From the NCBI GenBank assembly GCA_016271365.2, contig CM028132.1, positions 1,190,635,001 through 1,190,699,000 on the forward strand: a stretch of DNA of 64,000 nucleotides, written 5' to 3'. Shown here piece after piece: positions 45,736-55,904 of the stretch; the first letter of the stretch is position 1; each line of letters starts with the position of its first letter. The notes below the pieces were generated by a model. The model searched no databases. It had not been told where the DNA came from and saw nothing but the letters and a program-made list of their open reading frames with translations. Origin of the DNA: Neoceratodus forsteri. Lineage: Eukaryota; Chordata; Ceratodontiformes; Ceratodontidae. Position numbers and translations under genes: made by a program.

Positions 45736-45880
45736 TGTTCTAGGGACATGGATATGTTGTTCATCCACACTCATTGGCAGTATCCTTGCCGCTTTAAATC
45801 TTGCCGGAAGGTCTTCAAGCTTGCTCCTCCCACCCACCCGGGTGGTATAACTCTCGGCTCCGCCCCATGACGCCAGATCT
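45736..45880 (+). repeat. DIRS left terminal inverted repeat
   Basis: TGTTGTTCATCCACACTCAT then TGGCAGTATCCTTGCCGCTT, AAGCTTGCTCCTCCCACCCA and GGCTCCGCCCCATGACGCCA. The exact complement runs 51290-51424, with only a few differences. Confidence 0.92.
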
Positions 45881-45979
45881 TCCTTACCGCTTGGAAGCTC
45901 AGGTTCCCTCCTTAACGCTCTGCGTTTGTGACTGTTCCTATTTCTCCGTTTCGGATTTAAAATAATATTTTGCAAAGAC

Positions 45980-47700
45980 TTCAGTCTTCGATCCCTACGG
46001 CTGCGATGGATAAATCGACTCGGTTCGGAGATGCCCATCTTTGGGCAGAAGATATCTCGGGCGGATCCCTCCGTGTCTACTGTTGGCCCAAGCACGACCC
46101 GCAGGCTTCGCGACCTGTACTCATCTTTCTCCTCGTCCTCGAGCCGTGCTGCCCGATTGCATTGGGCCGTCCGAAAGCGTTCCTCGGTGAAATCCAAGGA
46201 GGCCCGGGTTGGCGGTGTCAGCGCGGGCCGCCTGGGCGGATCAGCTCCGGCGGATGGTCGCCCAAGAGGAGGCAGGGCGCGCTGTATTCTCCCGGCGCGG
46301 CATTTATCCCGCTCTCTCTGGGTTCTTCCCTGCAGCTTCCTTTAAGGAGCTTGTCTGTCCCTCTCCACTAAGGGAGAAGGGCCTGCGTCTGCTGGACCTT
46401 TTCCGGTCCAAAAGAGGACAAGGTGAATCCCTCCGTCGGCGCTCTTGGGGGCCGGGAAAGGTCCCTCTCCCGGGCAAATGCGACCGTCGGCCCGGTCGAC
46501 CGCTCGGCCCGGCCACTGGCCTCCACGATTGTCCCCGATCAGGTCAGTTGACGGGGAACTCCACTGATGAAGTCGAGATTTTTCTCGACCCATTGGACGA
46601 ACTTCGCCTTTAGCAGCCGAGATTCCCTCTCCCGGTTCCCCGGGAGGTTGAGATCCGTGGGCTTCGCCTGTGCCTCCGGTTCAGGCCCTGGGATGGACCT
46701 TCCGAAGGCAGAGAGTGTCCCAGGTTCCGGCCGGCCACCTCCCTGCACCGACCCCGGAGGACTCGGGACTCTGGTCCTGGTCTCCGGACCTCTTCGCGGT
46801 CCAGCAGTTCCCACCGTCACTAAGCGGTCCCGGTCTCGGCTACGCATGATGGCGGCGATCGCGCTTCGTCTCGTCCTCCTCCTCGGATGAGAGGCTTTGG
46901 CGAAAGTACCGTCGGCCAGTCCCGAGACCTTATGTTGCAACAACTCCTCCTGGCGAGGAATCAGCCGACTTTCAGCGCCTTCCCAACCATTAAGTAACTG
47001 TCACGGAACGGCTTGACACAACCCTCGACTTGCCGAGGCCCTATACCCAGGCGGTTGTTCGGCCAAAACCAGCTGCTCCACCGATTGCGGTGGAACTCCG
47101 CCTCCCGCCCCAATTGGGGCTCCGACCAAATGCGGTGATGAGTTTACCCAGACATCAGTTACCTCCTCCCACCCACTCCGGCAGGTGAAGGTGGCTCAGG
47201 CCAAGGCAGCTTAAAGGCTCTTCCAGTCCAAGATGAGTCCTCCTTCTTCTCAGCGACTGGACTTGGGTCTTCAGGAGGTCAGCCAATGGGCGATAACCGT
47301 CGTCCTTCCTAGGACTGCCCGGCTCATCCGGAGTCTACGGGATGGAGCTCGAACCCGTTCCAAGCAGGCCAGGTATCCCCTCACGGAGATTCTGGACCGA
47401 CGGGATTCTCGGCGGAGCCTTTCGGTGGCGAGAGCCATAGTGGGTCAGCACTGGAACTTTGGCAGCGCCCACACTTCCTGCCCTCGCCTTGACCAGGATA
47501 GCCCAAGGAAAGTATCAGCCCCTCGGTTCCTTGTCCGGTTTTGGAACACCCCTCTGCTGAGGGTTGGTTGCCAACAAGCGTTTTCAGTAGCGCCGGCATA
47601 GCGCCAAGGATATGGACAAACCTCCTGACAAGGTCCAGAAATTGGACTATGTCGGGCGAAAAGTCTCGCTCGTCCTCTCGACCCTAGTCAGGCCAGTTCG
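45980..47700 (+). pseudogene. DIRS gag-like region, decayed
   Basis: GC-rich, rich in CG and in Arg/Ser/Pro codons in every frame, with no frame longer than about 134 codons. It occupies the gag position between the left repeat and the RT. No specific gag motif was recognised, so the call rests on position. Confidence 0.4.
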
Positions 47701-47999
47701 GACGTCCTCTTGGCACATTTTCTCATGCCTTGTTGGGCTCCTGGATGAGGTCATCCCTCATCTTCGCCGATCTGCAGACTACGGTTAAGCAGATGCGGGA
47801 CCAAGAACGAGGGCATGGCCAAACAGCAGCTACAGACTGCTGTGGATGTGGGGACTCATGTACCAGATCGGTAGCTGACGCAATGGCTATGCGGCCGTGA
47901 GCTTGCTGAGGATATCCACCTTTACGCGGATACCCAGCACAAGTTGGCCAGATGTTCCCTTTTGGGGACTGACCTCTTGACCCCTGGGTGGAGGTCACC

Positions 48000-50100
48000 T
48001 GCAGAGGATCGAGAGTCCAAGTACCGCAGACTCCGGTCTCTTCAGCTCAGAAGGACAAGGCCGCAAACCACAGCCTAAGCCCTTTAGTCCTTCTGTGCCC
48101 CAGCCCTTGACACAGCGATCAGGGCCAGCAGGCTCGACCTTGGCATCCAAACCCAAGCCACTCGACTTCCTCTAACAGAGCAGGAGGAAAGGGCCAGGAG
48201 GTCCCTAGGCGGTCCCTCCTCCAAGCCTGACCCAGTGACGGGCTGAGGTGTCACCCCATCCCGTCACCTTACCCTGGGTCCCCCACGTGAGGCAGCTCCA
48301 GCATCAACTTCCGTTCCGCCTGGTCGCTGTTACCACGGACAGGTGGGTCTTGGAGGTGGTGGGAAGAGGCCTGCCTCTGGAGTCGAGCAGAGCACCACCC
48401 TTCAGAGCCGTCGCCCCTCGAGAGCCAAGGATCCCCAGCCTCACTGCCGGCTCGTCGAGCCGACATCACTCTCCTCCTCCAGAAGGAGGTGGTAAAGAAG
48501 GTGGTGGACCCTCCTTCAGAACAGGGTTTGTGTCCAGGTACTTCCTGGTTCCAGCAAGCACGGGGGCTGGCCCATTCCCGACCAACACGAGCCTAAACAA
48601 GTTCCTAAGGTCTCACACCAGCAGGGATGGTCACTCTGGCTCAAGATAGTACCATCCTTGGACGCAGTGATGGTTCTGCCTCTGGACTTGCAGGCCGCGA
48701 TTTTTCACGTCTATCAAATCCGTCTCACCAGAGATTCCCTTCCTTCCGGCGGAAGGATCTCTTGATTCAACCATGCCCGCCCGACAGCTGCCAGCTCCAG
48801 GGTCTTCACCAAATGCATGGCAGTGGTGACAGCATTCCCCTGGCGCCGAGGGTCAGGGTACTGCCCTTACGAACGACTGGCTGGCTGATAGCACCCCTCC
48901 AGGAAAGGCGGAGTGGTCAGAGATCTAGCCCTCCAGGTCTGCACTCAACTGGGCCTCCTTGTCCAAGGCCGTAAAGACCTCGAGCGAAGCAGGTGATTTT
49001 ATTCATCAGAAACACCTCGACTCTCTTCGACCAGGCGCGGCTCAGCGGACAGGGCGAGATTCTTTCCTCCTTTGCCCGATCATTTCTGGTTGGGCATAAT
49101 TAACCCTACCCGGGACTTCCTCGCCTCCCTGGGTCTCATGGCGGCCTGTACTGGCGTGGTCCGTTGGGCCGGCTGGAACATCGTCCCCTTCAGTGAGGAC
49201 TGGCCAGCCAGTGGTCACAGCGCTGCGATCCCTTGGACCAACATATCGGGTGACCTCAAGGGATGTGGGATACTCTCCAGTGGTGGACGTTCAGATCAAT
49301 TGCAGGAGGGCATCCCGTTAAATCCGCCCGAGCCGGCGGTCTCTCTAATCGACCGATGCCTCTCTGATAAGGTTGGGGTGCCATCTGGGGAACACCGGGC
49401 TCATGGCCTCTGAACCCAGCGGGAGTCGATGACATCAACCTGCTGGAGCTCGGCCGGTCCGCCTAGCTCTCACCGCCTTTGCTCTGTTCCTCAAGAGGTC
49501 AAGTGGTCCGAGTCAGGCGGACAATACCACGACCATGTACTATCTAAACCGCCAGGCGGGGCGCGCTCCATGCTTCTGCAAAAGGCTCTCCGCATTTGGT
49601 CACTCGTCCGCAGCCTGGAGGCAGATCTCCTGGCCATTCACGTGGCAGGGCCTCCAACACCCTGGCCGTGCCTGAGGCCGGATAGGGGCTGCATCCCACC
49701 AGTGGTCTCTCCTGCAGTGTGCAGCATCTAATTCCCCTTTGGGGCACACCTCAGGTGGACCTGTTTGCCTCCACGGAGGCAGCGATGAGTCTGTTCCATA
49801 CCCGCCCCCTCAGCAGGGGCTCGCTGCAGGGATGCCTTCTCAAGGCAATGGACCCGAGCCCTCTTACTTACGCCTCCCCCATTGATCCACAAGGTGCTTC
49901 TCAGAAGCGAGGAGGGACAAGGCGCCAGGGATTCTGATAGCCCCAGACTGGCCTGCGCCAGTTCTGGTACCAGATCTCTCAGTCTCAGCTCCAGGACTCC
50001 TCCGCGGCAGCTTCCAGCCCACGGACCTGCCACTCAATCAGGAAGGTGTTCCATCCGGACCTTCAATCCCTGCACCACAGCCAGCCCTGGTTACTGGCTA
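48000..50100 (+). pseudogene. DIRS reverse transcriptase/RNase H, decayed
   Basis: Around 48665-48740 one frame reads MVLPLDLQAAIFHV, matching the LDLQDAYFHV catalytic block A of DIRS RT. Around 48790-48900 GLHQMHGSG and TGWLIAPL lie where RVFTKCM and YLDDWLI are expected. The D-D of the YLDD box is lost to changes and frame breaks. The later part (TPQVDLFAS near 49749) matches the PQVDLFAT block of the RNase H end. Dead copy. Confidence 0.65.
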
Positions 50101-50149
50101 GATTCCAGGCTTTGGGTCTTTCGACGAGGTCCTCAATGTAGTTGGGCGT

Positions 50150-51080
50150 CCACGTAAGTCGACCAGAAATCTATACCCAGCCAAATGGAAAAGGTTTTCC
50201 ATTTGGTGTCGAACAAGCTTGGACCCTTCCTCTGTTCATGGCAAGCATCTTGGACTATTATGGTCCTTTCTAGTCAAGAGCTTAGGTCGGCGCGACCTAA
50301 GTACCTGGCAGCCATCTCTGCTCACGGCGAAACGGGCAGGAAGCAGTGCGATGAGCAGGAGAGGTGTCAGGCTTTTCAAAGGCCTTGATCACATTTCCCT
50401 CAATACTGGAACCCCCCCTCCGTGGGATCTACTGCTGGTACTGGCAAAGCTCATGGGCAAGCCATGAACCTATGCACAGGTGTGCCTCTCTCACCTGTCG
50501 TGGAAGACCGCCTTCTTGGTGGCTACCACGCCAGCCAGAAGGATGGAAGCTCCAGGCTTTCCATCGAGTCTCCTTACCTGGTCTTCCCAGGGACAAGGTT
50601 GTCCTGCGCCCCACCGAAATTCCTTCAAGGTGGTGTGCCGGAGTTTCACCTTAACCAGGTGCTGACTCTGCGGTGTTCTACCCCAATCACACCTCGGAGG
50701 CCGAACCAGGCTCCATACTCTGGATCCTAGAGAGGCACAAGCTTATTATAAGAGGCCCTGCGGCTGAAATCGGGAGAGGTTAAGCCAGCTGTTTGTCACC
50801 TACGCTGAAGCGCATCTGGCAGACCTGCAGCCAAGCGGACTGATAAGCAGGTGGGTAACCTCTCTGCATAGATCTCTGCTATAAGTTAGCGGGCATGGAG
50901 CCTCCCAGAGGATAGAGCTCATTCTACCGCCATACTGCTGCAACGGTGGCTGCTTCCAGGGCGTCCCTATCCAGGAAATCTGCAGGCTGCTACCTGGAAG
51001 TCAGCAAACACCTTCATTACCCACTACCACATGACCTTGAGTCGCGCCGGGATGCTGGTTTGGGGACTCGGTTCTCAGTC
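50150..51080 (+). pseudogene. DIRS tyrosine recombinase, decayed
   Basis: 50565-50660 reads SPYLVFPG, then PPKFLQGGVPEFHLNQVLTL, like the block before the catalytic arginine region in DIRS recombinases. 50975-51030 reads QAATWKSANTFITHYHMT, the conserved end with the HY pair. Frames shift between these blocks. A related C-terminus is at 2526-2813. Confidence 0.75.
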
Positions 51081-51139
51081 TCTCTCTCCAAGTAAATGCA
51101 GAGGTGTCGTCTTGCCTCCCTCCTCCAGGAGAACTGCTA

Positions 51140-51250
51140 GGAGTCTGCCAATGAGTGTGGATGAACAACACTATCCATGTCCTAAATACAGGTTACTCAC
51201 CTGATCAGGAGTTCAGGAATGGTATATGTTGTTCATCCACACGACCCACC
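51140..51250. repeat. DIRS internal complementary region
   Basis: The left half (AATGAGTGTGGATGAACAAC, CCATGTCCTA) is the complement of the left outer end. The right half (CAGGTTACTCACCTG, GGAATGGTATATGTTGTTCA) is the complement of the right outer end (to GAGTAACCTG at 51458). The two element ends thus sit side by side in inverted sense, as needed in DIRS for making circular cDNA. Confidence 0.9.
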
Positions 51251-51287
51251 GACCTCCCGGCTTCGACGCACAACCTGAGCTTCCAGC

Positions 51288-51458
51288 GGGCCAGATCTGG
51301 CGTCATGGGGCGGAGCCGGGAGTTATACCACCCGGGTGGGTGGGAGGAGCAAGCTTGAAGACCTTCCGGCAAGATTTAAAGCGGCAAGGATACTGCCAAT
51401 GAGTGTGGATGAACAACATATACCATTCCTAGAACTCCTGTTACAGGTGAGTAACCTG
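51288..51458 (-). repeat. DIRS right terminal inverted repeat
   Basis: GGCGTCATGGGGCGGAGCCG, GGAGGAGCAAGCTTGAAG, AAGATTTAAAGCGGCAAGGA then GAGTGTGGATGAACAACATA: the complement of 45751-45880, extended outward to GGTGAGTAACCTG. Confidence 0.92.
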
Positions 51459-51459
51459 T

Positions 51460-51780
51460 ATTTTCCAGATGTGTCCTGGAGGAGAGTGGAGAAGGACCTA
51501 GCTAATAATTTAATTACTAAAAATACAATAAGTCAAATACAGTGATATAGAATTACAAGGAGAATCATAAATACTGAGACAATTTAGTAATGCAATGCAA
51601 TTAGAAAAAGGAAATATAACAATCTATATGTAGAGAAGGGAAAAAGTAGTGAAACAGCATGAACAGGGCAAAACTAGAGAAAGGGAGTAAGAATAGAAGA
51701 ACCAGTAGCATGTAATGAGGTAGTAAAAGAGGAAAGGGTCATAGACAGTTGCAGGAAGGATAACAAAAGTCATAAAGAAG
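51460..51780 (-). mobile_element. LINE 3' UTR (right part) after the DIRS insertion
   Basis: Starts with TTTTCCAGATGTGTCCTGGA, continuing the tail at 45673. The purine-rich remainder resembles the 3' UTR at 15900-16100. Confidence 0.5.
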
Positions 51781-51784
51781 AGAC

Positions 51785-51960
51785 TCCCCTAAACCCTCCC
51801 TGGGAAGAGAGAGAGCAGTCCATCATACGCTTGATCTCTTCCCTCCCTGCTGACCCCCGATGACCTGGGCTCGTTCTCAAACCCGGGTCGCCAGTGTGGC
51901 ACGAAGTGTGGCGTTCAGCACCTCAACCCTCAGCGCCACCAGGACGGCCAACTTTATGCT
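51785..51960 (-). mobile_element. tRNA-derived SINE (family B), minus strand
   Basis: The minus strand reads GGCCGTCCTGGTGGCGCTGA, GCTGAACGCCACACTTCGTG, CGACCCGGGTTTGAGAACGA then GGGGGTCAGCAGG. It aligns with the plus copy at 25325. Confidence 0.7.
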
Positions 51961-52092
51961 CTTATTCAATGTCCTTTTTACCGTTCCCATCTTATAAGTG
52001 TAGTAAGACACTCAATGGTGTTGGCTGTGGTCTCACAACTGCACTTCCAATAGCTGTGCAGTTCTGACGCCACAAACAACACCCTGCTGTGC

Positions 52093-52265
52093 TTGGAGAG
52101 GCAGTATGGGGTAGTGGTTAAGAGCACCAGGCTGCAAACCTGGAAGACTGGATTTGAATCCCACAGTCACCACTTGCATACTGTGTGACCATCACTTACC
52201 TTCTCTGTGCCTCTGGAATGAACTTAGAAACAAGCCTGGCCAAAAATCATAAACTAAAATAAATA
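52093..52265 (+). mobile_element. CORE-SINE (MIR-like), copy 3
   Basis: A box GGGGTAGTGGTTAAGAGCA, B box GGATTTGAATCCC, CORE-like CCACTTGCATACTGTGTGAC and CTTCTCTGTGCCTC, then GAAACAAGCCTGGCCAAAAA and AATAAATAAA. It is the best preserved of the three copies. The tail matches the LINE end at 44560-44635. Confidence 0.85.
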
Positions 52266-52439
52266 AAAGCTAATATATTTCTTTTTCAAGATACTCCTTC
52301 TTCAATCATCATATTAAACAGATACTTCAATATATAATTTACTCTAATAATAAAGGAACAACTGCCTAAAATACCATATTAACAGTTAAAGACCAGCCAT
52401 AAATTACAGAGCTTACAATAAATTTAACTTGAGCTTAGT

Positions 52440-53255
52440 AACTCAAGAGTTCAATACTGTCCATCATAGATTATGGGCTAGTCACCTACAGTGCTGCCAT
52501 GGATTTGGTGCTACAAAGGGTTAAGATACTACTAAACAAGGCCTGTTGGTTGGTTTTACGGGACGGACACTTAACTCACACTTGTAGCCTCTACTCAAAC
52601 GCTGAGTGGCTCCCCTTGCACCTTAGGGCCAGGCACCAGGCTTGCCTTTTGGGAAAAAAGCCCTCCTAGGTCTAGCTCCCAACTCCACGGCTACTTTGTT
52701 CCAATGCAATATAACCACTAAAATGACCAGAAGATCAGCTAAAGGTGTGCTCCAGGTCCCCTTCAAGCTAACCTCCTTTGCCCAGCATACTCTTGCCTAC
52801 TGTGGGTCTCTGTGGGTAAATTACCTCCCTCCTTCCCTCTTGGACCATAAAAAGAGTGGCCCATTCAAAAGATAGTTCTGATTAGTTCTAGCCCAAGCAA
52901 ACCATTGCAACTGTCTTATCTGATCGATAATATCCCTGCCACCCCCTTCCCAACTTGCCCACCTGGTCAATGCCTTTTCTTGATGCTATTACCCTTCTAT
53001 CAGCACTATGAAACTTGAAACTGCCAGTCCTCTGTACGCAGTGAGTTCATGGCTCTGCCATTGTGTCATATAATGTATTATTTGTATTGTAATGTATTGA
53101 TTTGCACCCTTTGACATGGAACCTCTTCCAGCTCTGACTTGTGTCGTATCATGTATTATTTGTATTGTACTGTTTGTGTCCATCGACTTGGAACCTTTGT
53201 AAAAGTGCCATATAGGCTCAAAGGTATTAATCCGAACCTGTAATAAATAAATACC
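52440..53255 (+). mobile_element. LINE C-terminal fragment with 3' tail
   Basis: The plus frames read YGLVTYSAAM, VLQRVKILLNKACWLVLRDG, SLYSNAEWLPLHLRARHQAC and SPFKR-like ends. This is the pattern of L2/Rex LINE C-termini (the LQK--NRA-R--- block and a WLPL--R block). It ends GGAACCTTTGTAAAAGTGCC, AGGCTCAAAGG, AATAAATAAATA. Frameshifts present. Confidence 0.65.
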
Positions 53256-53261
53256 TAAAAG

Positions 53262-54390
53262 TTATTTATTTATTTTTTGTTAACTCAATAAGTGCATTAG
53301 ATGATTGAATGCCTGTTTACAGGTATGACGAGGGAGGGTACAAACAAAACATAACAATTCCATATATTTGACAGAAACAAACTACACATAACAATTCAGT
53401 GTGAGAAGCATACAAACCAGTGACTTCATAAAGATTTATAAAAAAGAGGAAAATATGGAGACAGGAAGGGAAGTGGAGAAAAAAGGGGAATGGGTGGACA
53501 AAAAAGTGAGCAGGGTACTAGGGCACAAAAAAAGTGGAATGTTTCATATACAGGCCTAATACTAAAGCACATTTAACTTACAGATAAACAGCCAAGTAAA
53601 TCACTGCCAATTTATAGTGACAATAACAACTATGCAAAGTGGCAAAACCTAGCAAGGATCCTAGAACAGCAAAAAGATATACTGTACCTAATTCCCACTA
53701 ATACCTCTAGAATTAAGTGAAGCCAGCCTTTACTGAACTGTGTTCAATTCATGATAATTAAGGCAAATCTTAGGACCTAAGGATAAAAAAGGAATAAAAA
53801 TTGAAGACACACGTATATAGTAGTTCATACATTGTAATCCATCAACTGAAACTGCAGATATCAACATTTCTGGAACAAGAGAAGTATTAATCAAGGAAAG
53901 TGAAACCCTCTCCAAAATGTAATCAATCACTCTTATAAAAATGGAAAGAGATCAAGTTCTTCATTTAGGTTTCCATCTCCAGTCCTCTTCAATTTAAAAA
54001 TCCATCGTCACTCACATAGCACAAGTTTTGTCATGCTATTGCCTCCTCTTTGAGATGTTTTCACATGTTCAGTGGCAGTATAAACATACCCATAGGATTA
54101 TTGAAAAGGGTAGGTCATGTGCAAAGTTGGAGGTCACTGAAGATCTAGAATTACCATTATGAATGGTATCAAGCTGACTGGTGTCAACATATCTTTAGAA
54201 CAAAGCATGAGTGGGCTCACAGAAAAAACATCAGAGGTGGTTAGTACAGCACTGTCAGGTGAAAGCCTGTCTATAGTATGGGGAGGCGCCAAGATAGGGA
54301 AAAAGCTGGGGCAGGTAGGGGCAGAGCAGTCAAAGTAGGTGGAACTGAGGTTGGTTAGGGGCTGGCAGGAAGTGGGGCAGGCGACGGGAT
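53262..54390 (-). mobile_element. LINE 3' tail on the minus strand, then unassigned
   Basis: TTATTTATTTATTTTTTGTT then AACTCAATAAGTGCATTAGA. The order is like other minus tails, but divergence is high. Only the first 200 bp are supported; beyond about 53700 nothing is named. Confidence 0.4.
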
Positions 54391-55610
54391 AGGATATGGC
54401 CTACCTAGACTTTAGCAAGGCATTTGACACAGTCCCACACAAAAGATTAATAATCAAGCTAGCCAGCCTGGGAGTGGGTCCCAGGGTGGTAGCCTGGGTT
54501 GCAAACTGGCTGCACAACAGGACACAGAAGGTAATAGTGAGTGGAACACATTCGAGAAAGGGGTGTCACTAGTGGAGTACCTCAGGGGCTCAGTACTGGG
54601 TCCAGTCCTCTTTAACATCTTTATAGGTGACATTGCAGAGGGTCTGGAGGAAGCGTATGCCTCTTTGCAAGATGATACAAGATCTGTAACAGAGTTCATA
54701 CACGGGAGGTAGAAAGAATGAGAAGGGACTTGGCAAGGTTGGAGGAATGGTCAGACATATGGCAACCATGATTCAATGCAAAGAAGTGCAAAGTAATGCA
54801 CCTGGGAAACAAAAACAAAGGAGAAGAGTACACAATAGCAGGGGAGGTACTAACAACAACAAAAATGGAACGGGACTTGGGGGTAGTCATATCAGATGAT
54901 CTAAAGGTTGGTAAGCAATGTGAGAAGTCAGTAAGGAGAGCCAGGGGGAGACTGGGATGCATAGGAAGGGGCATCACAAGTAGAAAAAGGGAAGTGGTTA
55001 TCTCTCTGTACAGACAGTTGGTGAGACCCCATCTGGAGTACTGTGTGCAGTTTTGGAGACCTCATCTACGCAAGGACATAGACAGGATGGAAGCAGTCCA
55101 GAGGAGGGCAACTAAAATGGTGCAGGGTCTGCACCAGAAGACATATGAAGAGAGACTAAAACAGCTTCATGTGTATACCCTCGAGGAAAGGGGGGGGACA
55201 TGATAGAAACTTTCAAATACCTCAAGGGAATTAACAAAGTCCAAGAGGGTAGCATCTTTCAGAAAAAGAGATGTGCAAGAACAAGGGGCAATTTGAAGAT
55301 AGAGGGGGACGGCTCAGAGGTAATGTTAGAAAGTATTTTTTCATGGAGAGGGTTGTGGATGCATGGAACTGCCTTCCTAGGGAGGTTGTTGGGGCTAAAA
55401 CAGTGGGAATTCAGACATGCATGGGACAGACACAAGGCAATTGTAGTGGGGGGTGGCTCATGGGGATGGAACAGGAAAGGGAGACAACATGGTTTTCTAT
55501 CTGGGAAACCAACAATCTGGATGGGAACAGCATCATGGAGGTGCAGGCAAGAGTTAAGGCCAGCTGAGTTCTGGCAAATGTCTTTTCTTACTACGTCCTG
55601 ACCTTCTGAG
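54391..55610 (+). mobile_element. CR1 LINE fragment 2, RT to C-terminus
   Basis: It begins in RT block A (MAYLDFSKAFDTVPHKRLII), then GVPQGSVLGPVLFNIFIGDI, the FADD region with compensating indels (see findings), [75 protein letters not shown] and MIETFKYLKGINKVQEGS. It closely resembles fragment 1 at 6630-9217. 3' end at about 55450-55610. Dead. Confidence 0.9.
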
Positions 55611-55900
55611 GTGCTACCAGTGCCCAGAGCTAGTACGAAAAAACAAAAATTAAGGACTTCAACAGCTGGCTAGCAAGGTCGTGTAGGGATATGGGATGGT
55701 AGGGGATTGAGGGGCGACATGGGATGATGTGAGCCTCTATGCCTGTTGAACTCCACCTAAATAAAGAGGGTGCAGCTGCATTAAATGCAGGTTGGGGATT
55801 ACTTTGAAAGTGAGTACCATTTAAACTAGAAAAGGGGAGGTCTGAAAAATTGGCCATGCAACACAGAGGCTGATAAAGGAAACCCAAGGTCACCCTCCTA
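55611..55900. other. Spacer between two CR1 copies
   Basis: Likely the 5' UTR of the next CR1 or the 3' UTR of the previous one. No coding. Confidence 0.4.
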
Positions 55901-55904
55901 TGAT

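Larger units (their letters stand above)
45736..51458 (+). mobile_element. DIRS-type retroelement with terminal inverted repeats
   Basis: The block is GC-rich, bounded by inverted repeats of about 140 bp, and holds an internal complementary region at 51140-51250. That is the layout of DIRS elements, which integrate circular cDNA with a tyrosine recombinase and make no target duplication. Decayed coding follows in order: a probable gag (about 46000-47700), RT/RNase H (about 48000-50100) and recombinase (about 50150-51080). The element sits in a LINE tail whose two halves match the uninterrupted copies. Many stops and shifts show it cannot move by itself. Confidence 0.88.

Noticed and set aside
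46031..47601. GC-rich frames of 100-134 codons as host genes or a CpG island promoter
   Set aside because: They lie inside the DIRS element between its inverted repeats, in many short competing frames.
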